Shown: positions 1-9,668, counted from the first letter of the stretch. The stretch is 9,960 nucleotides of DNA from Bacteroidales bacterium (GCA_017988355.1 JAGNRX010000030.1:1-9960); one strand, 5' to 3'. Numbers and translations are program-made. The notes: a model not told the origin generated them from the letters alone.

Positions 1-1919
<1,919 letters not shown>

Positions 1920-1927
1920 TCAATTTG

Positions 1928-1935
1928 CAAATATA
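1928..1935 (-). promoter_or_regulatory. Candidate gyrB promoter, -7 box
   Basis: Read on the minus strand, TATATTTG matches the Bacteroidota -7 consensus TAnnTTTG exactly. It lies 29 bp upstream of the gyrB ATG, which implies a short A-rich leader of roughly 20-25 nt without a Shine-Dalgarno. No clear TTG is seen at the -33 spacing, so the call rests on the -7 box and its placement. Read-through from the upstream operon is also possible, because no terminator hairpin is visible in this gap. Confidence 0.5.
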
Positions 1936-1957
1936 AGGAAAAAATACGAGATAATGG

Positions 1958-3793
1958 TTAGTTAGATACCGGATATTTTATTCTCGTGTGATAGACTGCT
2001 TGTAGTTTAAGCTTAAGATGTTGTTTGATTGCCGTTATATCCTTAAATGTTATGTTAGCATTGGAAAACTGATCTGTTTTTATTTGCTCATCAATGATAT
2101 TATCGACCAAATCACTAATTGCTTTTTCAGAATGATCAGATATACTTCTTGAGGCTGCTTCAACACTATCAACCATCATAACAACTGCCGTTTCTCTTGA
2201 GAATGGTTTTGGTCCCTTGTAGGTAAATATGTTTTCATCAATTGGGAGATTTGGATGCTCAATCTTTTGTTTATTGTAGAAATACTTTGTTTTGCTTGAC
2301 CCGTGGTGAGTTCTGATGAAGTCAATTAAAGGTTCTGGTAATTTATATTTATGAGCAAGCTTAACTCCATCAACTACGTGAGAAGTGATTATTTCTGCTG
2401 ATTCCTCATTATTAATTTCGTTATGTGGGTTAAAGCCTGTGTGTTGGTTTTCTATGTAAAACAATGGCTTAAGAGTTTTCCCTATATCGTGATGAAGTGC
2501 ACCTGCTCTTGCCAAAAGTGCATTTCCTCCAATTTGATGGATTAGTTCTTCTGCAATATTAGCTACTTGGACGCAGTGCTGAAATGTGCCAGGAGCTTTA
2601 ACGGACAGTTCTCTTAGAATTTTACTATTGGTATCAGAATATTCCAATAGAGATAATTCACTAACGTATCCAAATATCTTTTCAAACACAAAAATTAAAG
2701 GAAACGCCAATAGAGTTAGTGCTGCATTTATTGCAAAATATGAGAATCTATATGGATTGATTTTGTTTAGATCAGCATCTTGAATTAAGGTTAGGGCTAT
2801 ATATATAATTGAATAGGTGAGAAATACTAATAGACTTGTTTTGAAGAAGTCTCTCCTTTTCTCTAAATGCTCCATACTTATGATTACCATCATTCCAACA
2901 ATTAACTGATAGAATACAAACTCAAAACTATTTGGCACCGAAAAGCCTATTATGATTATATTTACCAAGAAAACATATAAAGAGGAACGAGAATCAAAAA
3001 AGGTTCTTATTAGGATTGGAGTTAGGCATAGAGGCGCAATATATATGTATTGAGAGTTTACGTCAATGATTAGTGATGTTGTTAAAACCATTAAAATTAT
3101 GACAGATAATATTAAAATGATTTTCTTAGAATCGTTATATAACTCTGGTATTATATATTTGAAAAAGAATAGCATTGCTAATAAGGCTAATGAAACTAAT
3201 ATAAACTGCCCTAAGATTTGTTTGGACTTAATTTTTGGAGATGTGAATTGTTTTTCATATTCTTTTTTATAGATGGATAGTGCTTCGTACTTCGCTTCAT
3301 TAACTTGCTCTCCTGTCAGAATTATTTGATCTCCTTTAGATATAGATTCTTTTATAGGAGATATATTCTTTATTTGTAGGTCTAAGTTCTTTTCTGTTAT
3401 TTTTTCATTTAGTTTAAGAGGAGTTGTTATATCAGCTATTTTTATTTCATAGGGGACTGTGTCTTTAAGAATATATATGATATAATCTTGAGGAAGCCCT
3501 TCAATTTCTTGAGGGAGGGATATGTACTGGCCTTCCTGAACATCGAAATAAAGCTTTTTGTTTATGATTATGGCATTTTTCTCTTCCTGAAATTCAGTGT
3601 CAGTTTTATATATAGTAATATCGAATGGAGATATTAAATTCTCGTGTTCCCAAAAACCACCCTTTTGAAAATCATATTTAAAGGTTTCATCCTTTGGAGA
3701 TATCCAAACTATTAATAAACTTGATAATAATATTAGAAAAACTTTGCCTACCGATGACCAAAACTTTCTAAATTTCCTTTTATTTGTTTTCAC
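1958..3793 (-). CDS. pgpH: PgpH-type 7TM HD-domain phosphodiesterase (c-di-AMP)
   Basis: This is an inner-membrane protein of 611 residues. In the PgpH family the cytoplasmic HD domain hydrolyses cyclic di-AMP to pApA. A first membrane segment (about 14-31) is followed by an extracytoplasmic 7TMR-HDED-like region (about 32-192). Seven hydrophobic helices follow, at about 193-213, 224-244, 248-266, 271-287, 292-308, 316-337 and 349-372. The HD domain runs from about 400 to 605, with H406, HHDIGK (434-439, metal-binding H435/D436), SAEIITSHV (H472), THHG (496-498) and D542 in MVDSVEAA. All metal ligands expected for the family appear present. It is shorter than Listeria PgpH (about 718 residues), mostly in the extracytoplasmic part. 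The start is GTG, and its first 14 bp overlap the end of the upstream ABC ATPase gene, which suggests translational coupling. The substrate is inferred from the family. No c-di-AMP cyclase gene is in the window. Confidence 0.9.
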   Translation of the reverse strand: MKTNKRKFRKFWSSVGKVFLILLSSLLIVWISPKDETFKYDFQKGGFWEHENLISPFDITIYKTDTEFQEEKNAIIINKKLYFDVQEGQYISLPQEIEGLPQDYIIYILKDTVPYEIKIADITTPLKLNEKITEKNLDLQIKNISPIKESISKGDQIILTGEQVNEAKYEALSIYKKEYEKQFTSPKIKSKQILGQFILVSLALLAMLFFFKYIIPELYNDSKKIILILSVIILMVLTTSLIIDVNSQYIYIAPLCLTPILIRTFFDSRSSLYVFLVNIIIIGFSVPNSFEFVFYQLIVGMMVIISMEHLEKRRDFFKTSLLVFLTYSIIYIALTLIQDADLNKINPYRFSYFAINAALTLLAFPLIFVFEKIFGYVSELSLLEYSDTNSKILRELSVKAPGTFQHCVQVANIAEELIHQIGGNALLARAGALHHDIGKTLKPLFYIENQHTGFNPHNEINNEESAEIITSHVVDGVKLAHKYKLPEPLIDFIRTHHGSSKTKYFYNKQKIEHPNLPIDENIFTYKGPKPFSRETAVVMMVDSVEAASRSISDHSEKAISDLVDNIIDEQIKTDQFSNANITFKDITAIKQHLKLKLQAVYHTRIKYPVSN

Positions 3794-4541
3794 TTTTTTC
3801 TTTAATCTTTTTAGTTAACGCTGTACAGAAAACAAAATCGTTTAATTCTTTGTTATCACTTTCAAAAACGTTTTTGTTATTTCCCTGCCACCATAACTCC
3901 CCTTTATGAAGATAACAGATATTTTCACCTATCTCAACAACAGAATTCATATCATGTGTATTTATTATGGTTGTTATGTCGTATTCATGGGTTATATCGT
4001 AAATCAATTCATCAATTAGAATTGAGGTTTGAGGATCAAGTCCAGAATTAGGCTCATCAAAAAACAAATACTTAGGCTTAGCTGCAATAGCTCGTGCTAT
4101 AGAAACTCTTTTTTTCATCCCACCACTTAGTTCGGAAGGCATCATTTTATTAACTCCTTTTAGGTTTACTCTTTCCAGGCAAAAGTTTACCCTGTCAAGC
4201 ATCTTTTCATAAGAAGCTCTTTGGAACATTCTAAGAGGGTACATAACATTTTCTTCAATAGTCATTGAGTCAAAAAGAGCTCCTGCTTGGAAAACCATTC
4301 CAATATATTTGCGGACATCAATCTGCTCTGAAGGGTTCATCTTATTAAATACTTTTTCTCCAAAAAGAACCTCTCCCTCATCGGGCTGATGTAGTCCAAC
4401 CAATGTTTTCATCAATACAGTTTTCCCACTCCCACTTAATCCTATAATTAAATTACATTGTCCTTTAGCAAATTTTATATTTATATCTTTTAAAATCTGC
4501 CTTCCATCAAAGGATTTCGAAACATTTACAAGTTCAACCAT
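3780..4541 (-). CDS. mlaF: MlaF-type ABC transporter ATPase
   Basis: This cytoplasmic ATPase of 253 residues belongs to an Mla/Mce-type lipid ABC transporter and would energise lipid movement between inner membrane and periplasm through the MlaE-like permease encoded just upstream. Visible motifs are Walker A GLSGSGKT (34-41), Q-loop Q85 in VFQAGALFD, signature LSGGM (138-142), Walker B LFFDEP with D162/E163, D-loop SGLDP (166-170) and switch H196 in NTHD. LSGGMKKR and VFQAGALFDSMT are typical of the MlaF/Mkl branch. The start ATG at 4541 shares its first base with the stop of the permease gene (TAATG), so the two are probably translationally coupled. The substrate cannot be read from the sequence. 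The usual third component, an Mce-domain (MlaD-like) protein, is not encoded next to it. Confidence 0.92.
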   Translation of the reverse strand: MVELVNVSKSFDGRQILKDINIKFAKGQCNLIIGLSGSGKTVLMKTLVGLHQPDEGEVLFGEKVFNKMNPSEQIDVRKYIGMVFQAGALFDSMTIEENVMYPLRMFQRASYEKMLDRVNFCLERVNLKGVNKMMPSELSGGMKKRVSIARAIAAKPKYLFFDEPNSGLDPQTSILIDELIYDITHEYDITTIINTHDMNSVVEIGENICYLHKGELWWQGNNKNVFESDNKELNDFVFCTALTKKIKEKSENK

Positions 4542-5287
4542 TAGAAAAACAAATTAGTCATTAATAGATTAAGTAACATTATTATAACACTGCTTTGAAC
4601 AACTGCCTTTGTGCTTTGTATTCCAACTTCAACGGAGCCACCTTTCATAGTGTATCCTCTAAAAGCAGCAATTGATGATATTACAATTGCGTTAAGTGCA
4701 GTTTTAACAATTGCATAAACAATGTCATAGGCTGCAAAATCCATGCGAATTCCCTCAATATAGTGGAAGGTTGATAGACCATTTAAAGCTCCTCCAATCC
4801 CTCCTCCTATTAAACCAATAAATATACTTAGAATAATTAAAAGAGGAAAGAATACTAAACACGCAAATATTTTTGGAAGGATTAAGTAACTAGCGGTATT
4901 TACTCCCATTACTTCCATTGCATCAATTTGCTCTGAAATTCTTTGCGAGCCAATTTCTGAAGCTATCATTGAAGCACATTTTCCAGCCAAGATTAAAGAT
5001 ACTACTGTTGGGGCAAATTCCAAAACTATGGATTTCCTTGATGCAAATCCATATATCCAAGAAGGATAGATAGGACTGTCAAGGTTAAGTTTCATTTGAA
5101 TTACAACCGCCGCACCAACAAAAAGAGAGACAACACAGACAATTGGAATTGATTTAACCCCCAAGGCATTCATCTCATGAAGCATCTGCCTTTTGAATAT
5201 GTGCATATTCTGTGGTTTTTGAAATGCTTCTTTCATTAATAAAAGATATGCACCAAACTCAATAAAAAAACTTTTAATTCCTAACAT
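4541..5287 (-). CDS. mlaE: MlaE-type ABC transporter permease
   Basis: This is an integral inner-membrane permease of 248 residues, the membrane half of an Mla-type phospholipid transporter. The family hallmark lies at 101-130: AGKCASMIASEIG followed by QRISEQIDAMEVMGVN, close to the conserved 'EQIDAL..MGVNP' block of MlaE proteins. Hydrophobic segments are seen at about 45-65, 90-107, 138-165, 186-207 and 229-247, and the length is close to that of E. coli MlaE (about 260). The start ATG at 5287 overlaps the clpC stop by one base (TAATG), and its own stop overlaps the mlaF start in the same way. It pairs with the MlaF-like ATPase downstream. Whether transport is retrograde or anterograde cannot be told from the sequence. 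Confidence 0.92.
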   Translation of the reverse strand: MLGIKSFFIEFGAYLLLMKEAFQKPQNMHIFKRQMLHEMNALGVKSIPIVCVVSLFVGAAVVIQMKLNLDSPIYPSWIYGFASRKSIVLEFAPTVVSLILAGKCASMIASEIGSQRISEQIDAMEVMGVNTASYLILPKIFACLVFFPLLIILSIFIGLIGGGIGGALNGLSTFHYIEGIRMDFAAYDIVYAIVKTALNAIVISSIAAFRGYTMKGGSVEVGIQSTKAVVQSSVIIMLLNLLMTNLFF

Positions 5288-7860
5288 TAGTATATTTCTA
5301 TTAGCGTTTCATTTGCTTCTTGGGAAACTTTAATATTTTTCTTTTTCTTATATTTATTTTCGAGAATAGCTTCGGAAACAACATCTTCAACATATTTTTG
5401 AATTGCTCTTTTCAAAGGTCTTGCTCCAAACTGCTTATCTATTCCTTTTTCAATTAATAAATCTTTCAATTCAGAGGTGAATTCAATCGTATATTCTAAA
5501 TTCTTAAGTCTCTTTGTTAGCTTGTTTAGTTCAATATCTATGATTTCAATAATATCTTCTTTTTCAAGAGAACGGAAGAAAACAATATCATCAACCCTAT
5601 TAAGAAATTCTGGAGAAAAGGTTTTGTTTATATCATTATCAATTATACTCTTTTCAATATCTTCAATCTTACTTGTTATTGCTGCTGTTGAAAACCCTAC
5701 TCCTATTCCAAAATCTCTTAGTTTTCTACTTCCAACATTAGAGGTCATTATGATAATTGTATTCTTAAAATCAACTCTTCTTCCAATTGAATCGGTTAGG
5801 TGACCATCATCCATAATCTGTAATAAGATGTTAAATACATCTGGATGTGCTTTTTCAATCTCATCAAATAATACAATTGAATAAGGATGCATTCTAACTT
5901 TTTCAGTTAACTGACCAGCTTCCTCATGACCAATATAACCAGGAGGAGAACCAATTATCCTCGAAACACTATGCTTTTCCATATACTCACTCATATCCAA
6001 ACGGATTAAGTTGTTTTCAGAATCAAACAAGTATTTAGCCAATTCTTTTGCCAGATGAGTTTTACCGACTCCAGTTGGGCCAACAAAGATAAAAGAACCA
6101 ATTGGGCGATTTGGATCATTAATCCCTACCCTAGCTCTTCTTATTGCTTTAGAAATTTTAGAAACGGCTTCTTTTTGTCCAACAACACTTGCTTTTAATA
6201 CTTCTTCCATTTTGAGTAGTTTTTTTGATTCATCAGAACTTACCTTCTGAATTTTCACCCCACTCATCATTGAAATAACATTTGCTATATCATCTTCTGA
6301 AACCTTGATATAGTTATTCTCTATTTCTTTCTCCCAAAACTTATACCTAACAACTAAATCATCGTTTAGCTCATCAATTTCATTCTTAAGTTGTTTTGCT
6401 TTTTCAAATTCTCTCTTAATAACAACTTCTTTCTTCTTAGCCTCAAGTTCATTAATTTTCTTTTCAGTAGCAACAAGATCTTGTGGAACTCTTAGGTCTT
6501 TCACATGTGCCCTTGCTCCCGCTTCATCTAATGCATCAATAGCCTTATCGGGCAATTGTCTATCATTAATATATCTTTCAGAAAGGTTAACGCAAGCCTC
6601 AAGTGCCTTTAAATCGTATCTTACCTTGTGATGCTCTTCATATTTAAACTTAATATTCTTTAGTATTGTTAGTGTTTCCTCAGAAGTAGTAGGTTCAATC
6701 ATTACCTTTTGAAACCTTCTTTCTAAGGCTCCATCTGCCTCAATGTTTTTCCTATATTCACTAAGGGTTGTTGCTCCAATACATTGTATTTCTCCCCTTG
6801 CTAAGGCTGGCTTGAATATGTTTGAAGCGTCTAATGAACCTGATGCATTTCCAGCTCCAACAATAGTATGTATCTCATCAATAAAAAGTATTATCTCTGG
6901 ATTCTTTTCAAGCTCTGTGATAAGTCCTTTTAATCTTTCTTCAAATTGCCCCCTATATTTTGTTCCAGCAACAACTGAAGCTAAATCAAGGGTGTAAATC
7001 TTTTTCTTATATAATGTATAAGGCACATCCTTTGCGGCAATTCTAAGTGCTAACCCTTCTGCAATTGCACTCTTACCAACGCCTGGCTCACCTATTAAAA
7101 TTGGGTTGTTCTTCTTCCTCCTTGATAGAATTTGCGCTATCCTCTCCATTTCAATCTCTCTTCCAACAATGGGGTCAATAAGTCCCATTTCAACTTGCTC
7201 AGAAAGGTTTTTCCCAAAATTATCTAAAAATGGTGTTGGCTTCTTATCATTTTTCAAAGAACCGACCTTTTTATATTTCTTCATTGGAGTCTTGCCTTCA
7301 AAGGAGAAATCATCCTGGGAGTCATCAATAAAAAATGGATTATCGATTGGTTTAAACGTTTTATCTATTTCTTGATCATCTTCCTCATCATCCTCTCCTA
7401 ATTCATCATCACTATATGCCTCTGCTTGAGTTTTTATCCAAGAATGAATTATTTCGTAAGTTAAACCGTGACCAAAAAGAATATTTGCAACCAAGTTATT
7501 ACCTTCTTTTAAGATTGCAGCCAAGAAATGTTCTGTCCCAATCTCTTCAACACCAATATCTGTTGCTTCAAGAAATGATAGTTTAATAACTCTTTCTGTT
7601 TGTTTTAAGAGAGGAACATCTCTATCTTGATTAATAGTATTTAAAACATTTTGCTTTTGAAAAGTATGTTCTATTTCTTTTTTAATAGACTGGGGATCAA
7701 TATTAAAATCAGACAATATTTGCATTGCCTTACATTCTTTTTCACGTAATATACCCAGAAACAAATGCTCAACACCGAAGAAATCACTTCTTAGTCGCAT
7801 TGCCTCATCACTCCCTGCCTTAATAACGTTTTTTGCGTGCTCTGTTAATTTCGGATCCAT
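5287..7860 (-). CDS. clpC: ClpC-type AAA+ unfoldase (ClpP partner)
   Basis: This two-ring AAA+ unfoldase of 857 residues is expected to feed substrates to ClpP in the cytoplasm. A double Clp-N domain (about 1-145) is followed by a very acidic linker (150-167, DDELGEDDEEDD) and the first AAA+ module: Walker A GEPGVGKS (257-264), pore loop KYRG (301-304), Walker B D328/E329, arginines R381/R382. A short middle domain carries a UVR-like motif (about 481-506, REFEKAKQLKNEIDEL), which marks ClpC and not ClpB. The second module has Walker A GPTGVGKT (594-601), pore loop GYIG (641-644) and Walker B D666/E667. The tripeptide VGF (721-723) sits where ClpP-docking loops occur. The start chosen is ATG 7860 (MDPKLTEHAKNVI), which fits the start of the Clp-N domain. 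An in-frame ATG at 7884 would add eight residues but overlaps the likely -7 box, so it should not be transcribed. It is the first gene of the minus-strand operon. Confidence 0.95.
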   Translation of the reverse strand: MDPKLTEHAKNVIKAGSDEAMRLRSDFFGVEHLFLGILREKECKAMQILSDFNIDPQSIKKEIEHTFQKQNVLNTINQDRDVPLLKQTERVIKLSFLEATDIGVEEIGTEHFLAAILKEGNNLVANILFGHGLTYEIIHSWIKTQAEAYSDDELGEDDEEDDQEIDKTFKPIDNPFFIDDSQDDFSFEGKTPMKKYKKVGSLKNDKKPTPFLDNFGKNLSEQVEMGLIDPIVGREIEMERIAQILSRRKKNNPILIGEPGVGKSAIAEGLALRIAAKDVPYTLYKKKIYTLDLASVVAGTKYRGQFEERLKGLITELEKNPEIILFIDEIHTIVGAGNASGSLDASNIFKPALARGEIQCIGATTLSEYRKNIEADGALERRFQKVMIEPTTSEETLTILKNIKFKYEEHHKVRYDLKALEACVNLSERYINDRQLPDKAIDALDEAGARAHVKDLRVPQDLVATEKKINELEAKKKEVVIKREFEKAKQLKNEIDELNDDLVVRYKFWEKEIENNYIKVSEDDIANVISMMSGVKIQKVSSDESKKLLKMEEVLKASVVGQKEAVSKISKAIRRARVGINDPNRPIGSFIFVGPTGVGKTHLAKELAKYLFDSENNLIRLDMSEYMEKHSVSRIIGSPPGYIGHEEAGQLTEKVRMHPYSIVLFDEIEKAHPDVFNILLQIMDDGHLTDSIGRRVDFKNTIIIMTSNVGSRKLRDFGIGVGFSTAAITSKIEDIEKSIIDNDINKTFSPEFLNRVDDIVFFRSLEKEDIIEIIDIELNKLTKRLKNLEYTIEFTSELKDLLIEKGIDKQFGARPLKRAIQKYVEDVVSEAILENKYKKKKNIKVSQEANETLIEIY

Positions 7861-7881
7861 AATTAATATGTAAAATAAGAC

Positions 7882-7889
7882 CAAAATTA
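7882..7889 (-). promoter_or_regulatory. Candidate clpC operon promoter, -7 box
   Basis: Read on the minus strand, TAATTTTG is an exact TAnnTTTG match 21 bp upstream of the clpC ATG. Transcription would begin near 7875 and give a leader of about 15 nt. No TTG is seen at the proper -33 distance, so activity may depend on an activator or another sigma factor. Its position inside the longer reading frame is the main argument for the 7860 start. Confidence 0.5.
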
Positions 7890-8253
7890 CTAAGATTATC
7901 TCTAATAATAGATGTTTAGACTATCTTAAATGAAAACAAAACTCAACAAACACAGTTTAAATCACTATTAATCAAAACTTAGAAGAGAAAATTATTTTAT
8001 TTTATATCTACTTTATTGTTTTTATCAAATAAATTGAGATAAAACCTAATTTACAAATTTACTCAATAATTAACCATCTCAACTTAAGCCATTTATACAG
8101 AATAAATAATCATAAAATTCTTTCTTTGATTCAGCAAATTCTTTCTTTGATCTAATTTTTTGTTTCTTTGATTCCGTAAATTCTTTCTTTGATTCATTTC
8201 ACCTACTTTTGATATTCATTATTACTCTTTTCAAATAGTTTCTTTTTAGTTGC
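7890..8253. other. AT-rich divergent intergenic region
   Basis: This stretch separates the divergent clpC and DUF1015 genes. It contains no credible gene, tRNA or terminator. Its one clear structure is the 21-bp tandem array at 8118-8201. The rest (7890-8117 and 8202-8253) is A/T-rich DNA in which I see only short, weak palindromes. Confidence 0.7.
8118..8201 (+). repeat. Four tandem 21-bp repeats
   Basis: Four units start at 8118, 8139, 8160 and 8181, exactly 21 bp apart. The first 15 bases are TTCTTTCTTTGATTC in units 1 and 4. Unit 2 ends the block as GATCT, and unit 3 has G in place of C at the third base. The last six bases vary: AGCAAA, AATTTT, CGTAAA, ATTTCA. So a conserved core alternates with a free spacer, which is unlike a simple microsatellite. 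Twenty-one bp is two helical turns, so all cores face the same side of the DNA. The sequence after unit 4 (ACTTTTGATATTC, near 8206) may be a decayed fifth copy. The array ends 52 bp before the DUF1015 -33 element and about 230 bp from the clpC -7 box. A protein-binding array is the leading guess. Neither strand has a convincing gene across it. Confidence 0.85.
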
Positions 8254-8284
8254 TTTGTCATCTGAGAAATAAAAACTAATTTTG
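8254..8284 (+). promoter_or_regulatory. Consensus Bacteroidota promoter for the DUF1015 gene
   Basis: TTTG (8254-8257), a 19-bp spacer and TAATTTTG (8277-8284) match the Bacteroidota housekeeping promoter TTTG-N19-TAnnTTTG at every defined base. Transcription should start near 8291, leaving a leader of about 40 nt that is A-rich and has no Shine-Dalgarno, as is normal in this phylum. Confidence 0.85.
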
Positions 8285-8330
8285 CATATTATTATTGAAC
8301 AAGTATTAAAAATATAAAAACAATTAGAAA

Positions 8331-9584
8331 ATGGCAAAAGTTAAAGCTTTTAAGGGTTTACGCCCACCAGTAGAGATAGCTGCAGATTTGGCATCTCGCC
8401 CATATGATGTTCTAAATTCTGCTGAGGCAAGATTGGAAGCAGAAGGGAATGAGGTTTCTCTTCTTAGAGTTACCAAGGCAGAAATAGATTTACCAGCAGG
8501 AATTGATGAACATTCAAAAGAAGTATATGATAAAGTTGTTGAAAACTTCAATATGTTTAAAGATAAAGGTTGGTTAGTTCAAGATAGTGAACCAAAACTT
8601 TATATCTATGCTCAAACAATGGATGGAAGAACTCAATATGGCATTGTTGGATGTGCTCATATTGAAGATTATTTCAATAATGTTATTAAGAAACACGAAC
8701 TAACACGTAAGGATAAGGAAGATGATAGAATGATTCACGTTAACATTACAAGTGCTAACGTTGAACCAGTTTTCTTTGCATATCCTGCAAATAAGGAAAT
8801 TGATCAAATAGTTTCTGATATTGTTAAGAACGAAAACCCTATTTATGATTTCATTGCTAAGGAAGACGGCTTTGGACATACTTTTTGGGTTATTAACGAC
8901 CAAGCTAAGATAAAGAGAATTGAAGAGATATTTGAAAAAGATATTCCTGTTCTTTACGTTGCCGATGGTCACCACAGAACTGCTGCTGCTGCAAGAGTTG
9001 GTAGCGAAAGAAAAGCTGCAAATCCTAACCATACAGGAGAAGAAGAATATAACTACTTTATGGCGGTTATATTCCCAGACAACCAACTAAAGATTATTGA
9101 CTATAATAGAGTTGTTAAGGATTTAAACGGATTAACTAATGAAGAATTTATTGCTAAATTAGAAAAGTCATTCGTGATAGAAAAGATGGGCAAAGAAGTA
9201 TATGAACCATCTATGCTTCATGAGTTCAGTATGTATATGGATAAATATTGGTATAAACTAACTGCAAAACAAGGAACATATAACGATAATGACCCAATTG
9301 GGGTTCTAGATGTTACTATTCTTTCTGATTTAGTTTTAGATCAAATCCTTGACATCAAAGACCTAAGAACTTCAACAAGAATTGACTTTATTGGAGGAAT
9401 TAGAGGATTTGGAGAATTAGAGAGAAGAGTTGATAGTGGTGAAATGAAAGTAGCATTTGCACTATACGCAGTTTCTATGCAACAATTAATAAATATTGCA
9501 GACAGTGGAAACATTATGCCTCCGAAAACAACTTGGTTTGAACCTAAACTTCGTTCTGGATTGGTTATTCACGCTTTAGACTAA
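8331..9584 (+). CDS. DUF1015 family protein (SerK/ParB-like motif)
   Basis: This is a soluble cytoplasmic protein of 417 residues that covers the full DUF1015 family length. Recognisable blocks are SRPYDV (22-27), ADGHHRTAAA (211-220), and the C-terminal run from TRIDFIGG to MPPKTTWFEPKLRSG near the end. There is no signal peptide or membrane segment. DUF1015 proteins are largely uncharacterised. The DGHHR motif resembles the nucleotide-binding motif of the ParB-fold serine kinase SerK, and from memory, in Bacteroidota these genes often sit beside serC and serA. A role in serine or phosphoserine metabolism is therefore plausible but is inference. Here neither gene is adjacent within the window, and the gene looks monocistronic: a consensus promoter before it and a strong terminator 25 bp after the stop. 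The start is ATG 8331, with an A-rich leader. Confidence 0.9.
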   Translation: MAKVKAFKGLRPPVEIAADLASRPYDVLNSAEARLEAEGNEVSLLRVTKAEIDLPAGIDEHSKEVYDKVVENFNMFKDKGWLVQDSEPKLYIYAQTMDGRTQYGIVGCAHIEDYFNNVIKKHELTRKDKEDDRMIHVNITSANVEPVFFAYPANKEIDQIVSDIVKNENPIYDFIAKEDGFGHTFWVINDQAKIKRIEEIFEKDIPVLYVADGHHRTAAAARVGSERKAANPNHTGEEEYNYFMAVIFPDNQLKIIDYNRVVKDLNGLTNEEFIAKLEKSFVIEKMGKEVYEPSMLHEFSMYMDKYWYKLTAKQGTYNDNDPIGVLDVTILSDLVLDQILDIKDLRTSTRIDFIGGIRGFGELERRVDSGEMKVAFALYAVSMQQLINIADSGNIMPPKTTWFEPKLRSGLVIHALD

Positions 9585-9609
9585 GCTCTAAACAGACTAA
9601 TAAAAACTT

Positions 9610-9639
9610 AGCCGTTATTGTTTCAATAGCGGCTTTTTT
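9610..9639 (+). terminator. Intrinsic terminator after the DUF1015 gene
   Basis: The arm AGCCGTTATTG (9610-9620), the loop TTT, and the arm CAATAGCGGCT (9624-9634) form an 11-bp stem with one G-T pair. A T-run follows, extending to 9639. An A-run upstream (9602-9606) could pair partly with these Ts, but the stretch is not symmetric enough to call it bidirectional with confidence. Confidence 0.92.
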
Positions 9640-9668
9640 GTTTTCCATTAAATTATATTAGAAAAAGC

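Noticed and set aside
5287..7860. ClpB (disaggregase) identity
   Set aside because: The middle region is short with a UVR-like motif rather than the long coiled-coil M-domain, and a VGF tripeptide for ClpP docking is present.
7901..7912. Small palindrome TCTAATAATAGA near the clpC -33 region
   Set aside because: The arms are only 4 bp and made of common AT-rich sequence, so chance occurrence is likely.
8118..8195. CtsR-like operator array for clpC (TCAAAG on the minus strand)
   Set aside because: CtsR sites are tandem GGTCAAA heptads about 10 bp apart near the clpC promoter. Here there is one TCAAA per 21 bp, more than 230 bp from clpC, and the host phylum is not known for CtsR.
8118..8201. 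CRISPR-like array
   Set aside because: Spacers are only 6 bp, the repeats are 15 bp, and no cas genes are nearby.
8118..8201. Tandem promoters made of repeated CTTTG boxes
   Set aside because: The boxes lack TA at the proper place, and a 21-bp period does not give the spacing between -33 TTTG and -7 TTTG (27 bp from start to start).
8324..8551. Minus-strand reading frame over the DUF1015 start
   Set aside because: It lies antisense to the well-supported DUF1015 gene, crosses its start, and resembles no protein.
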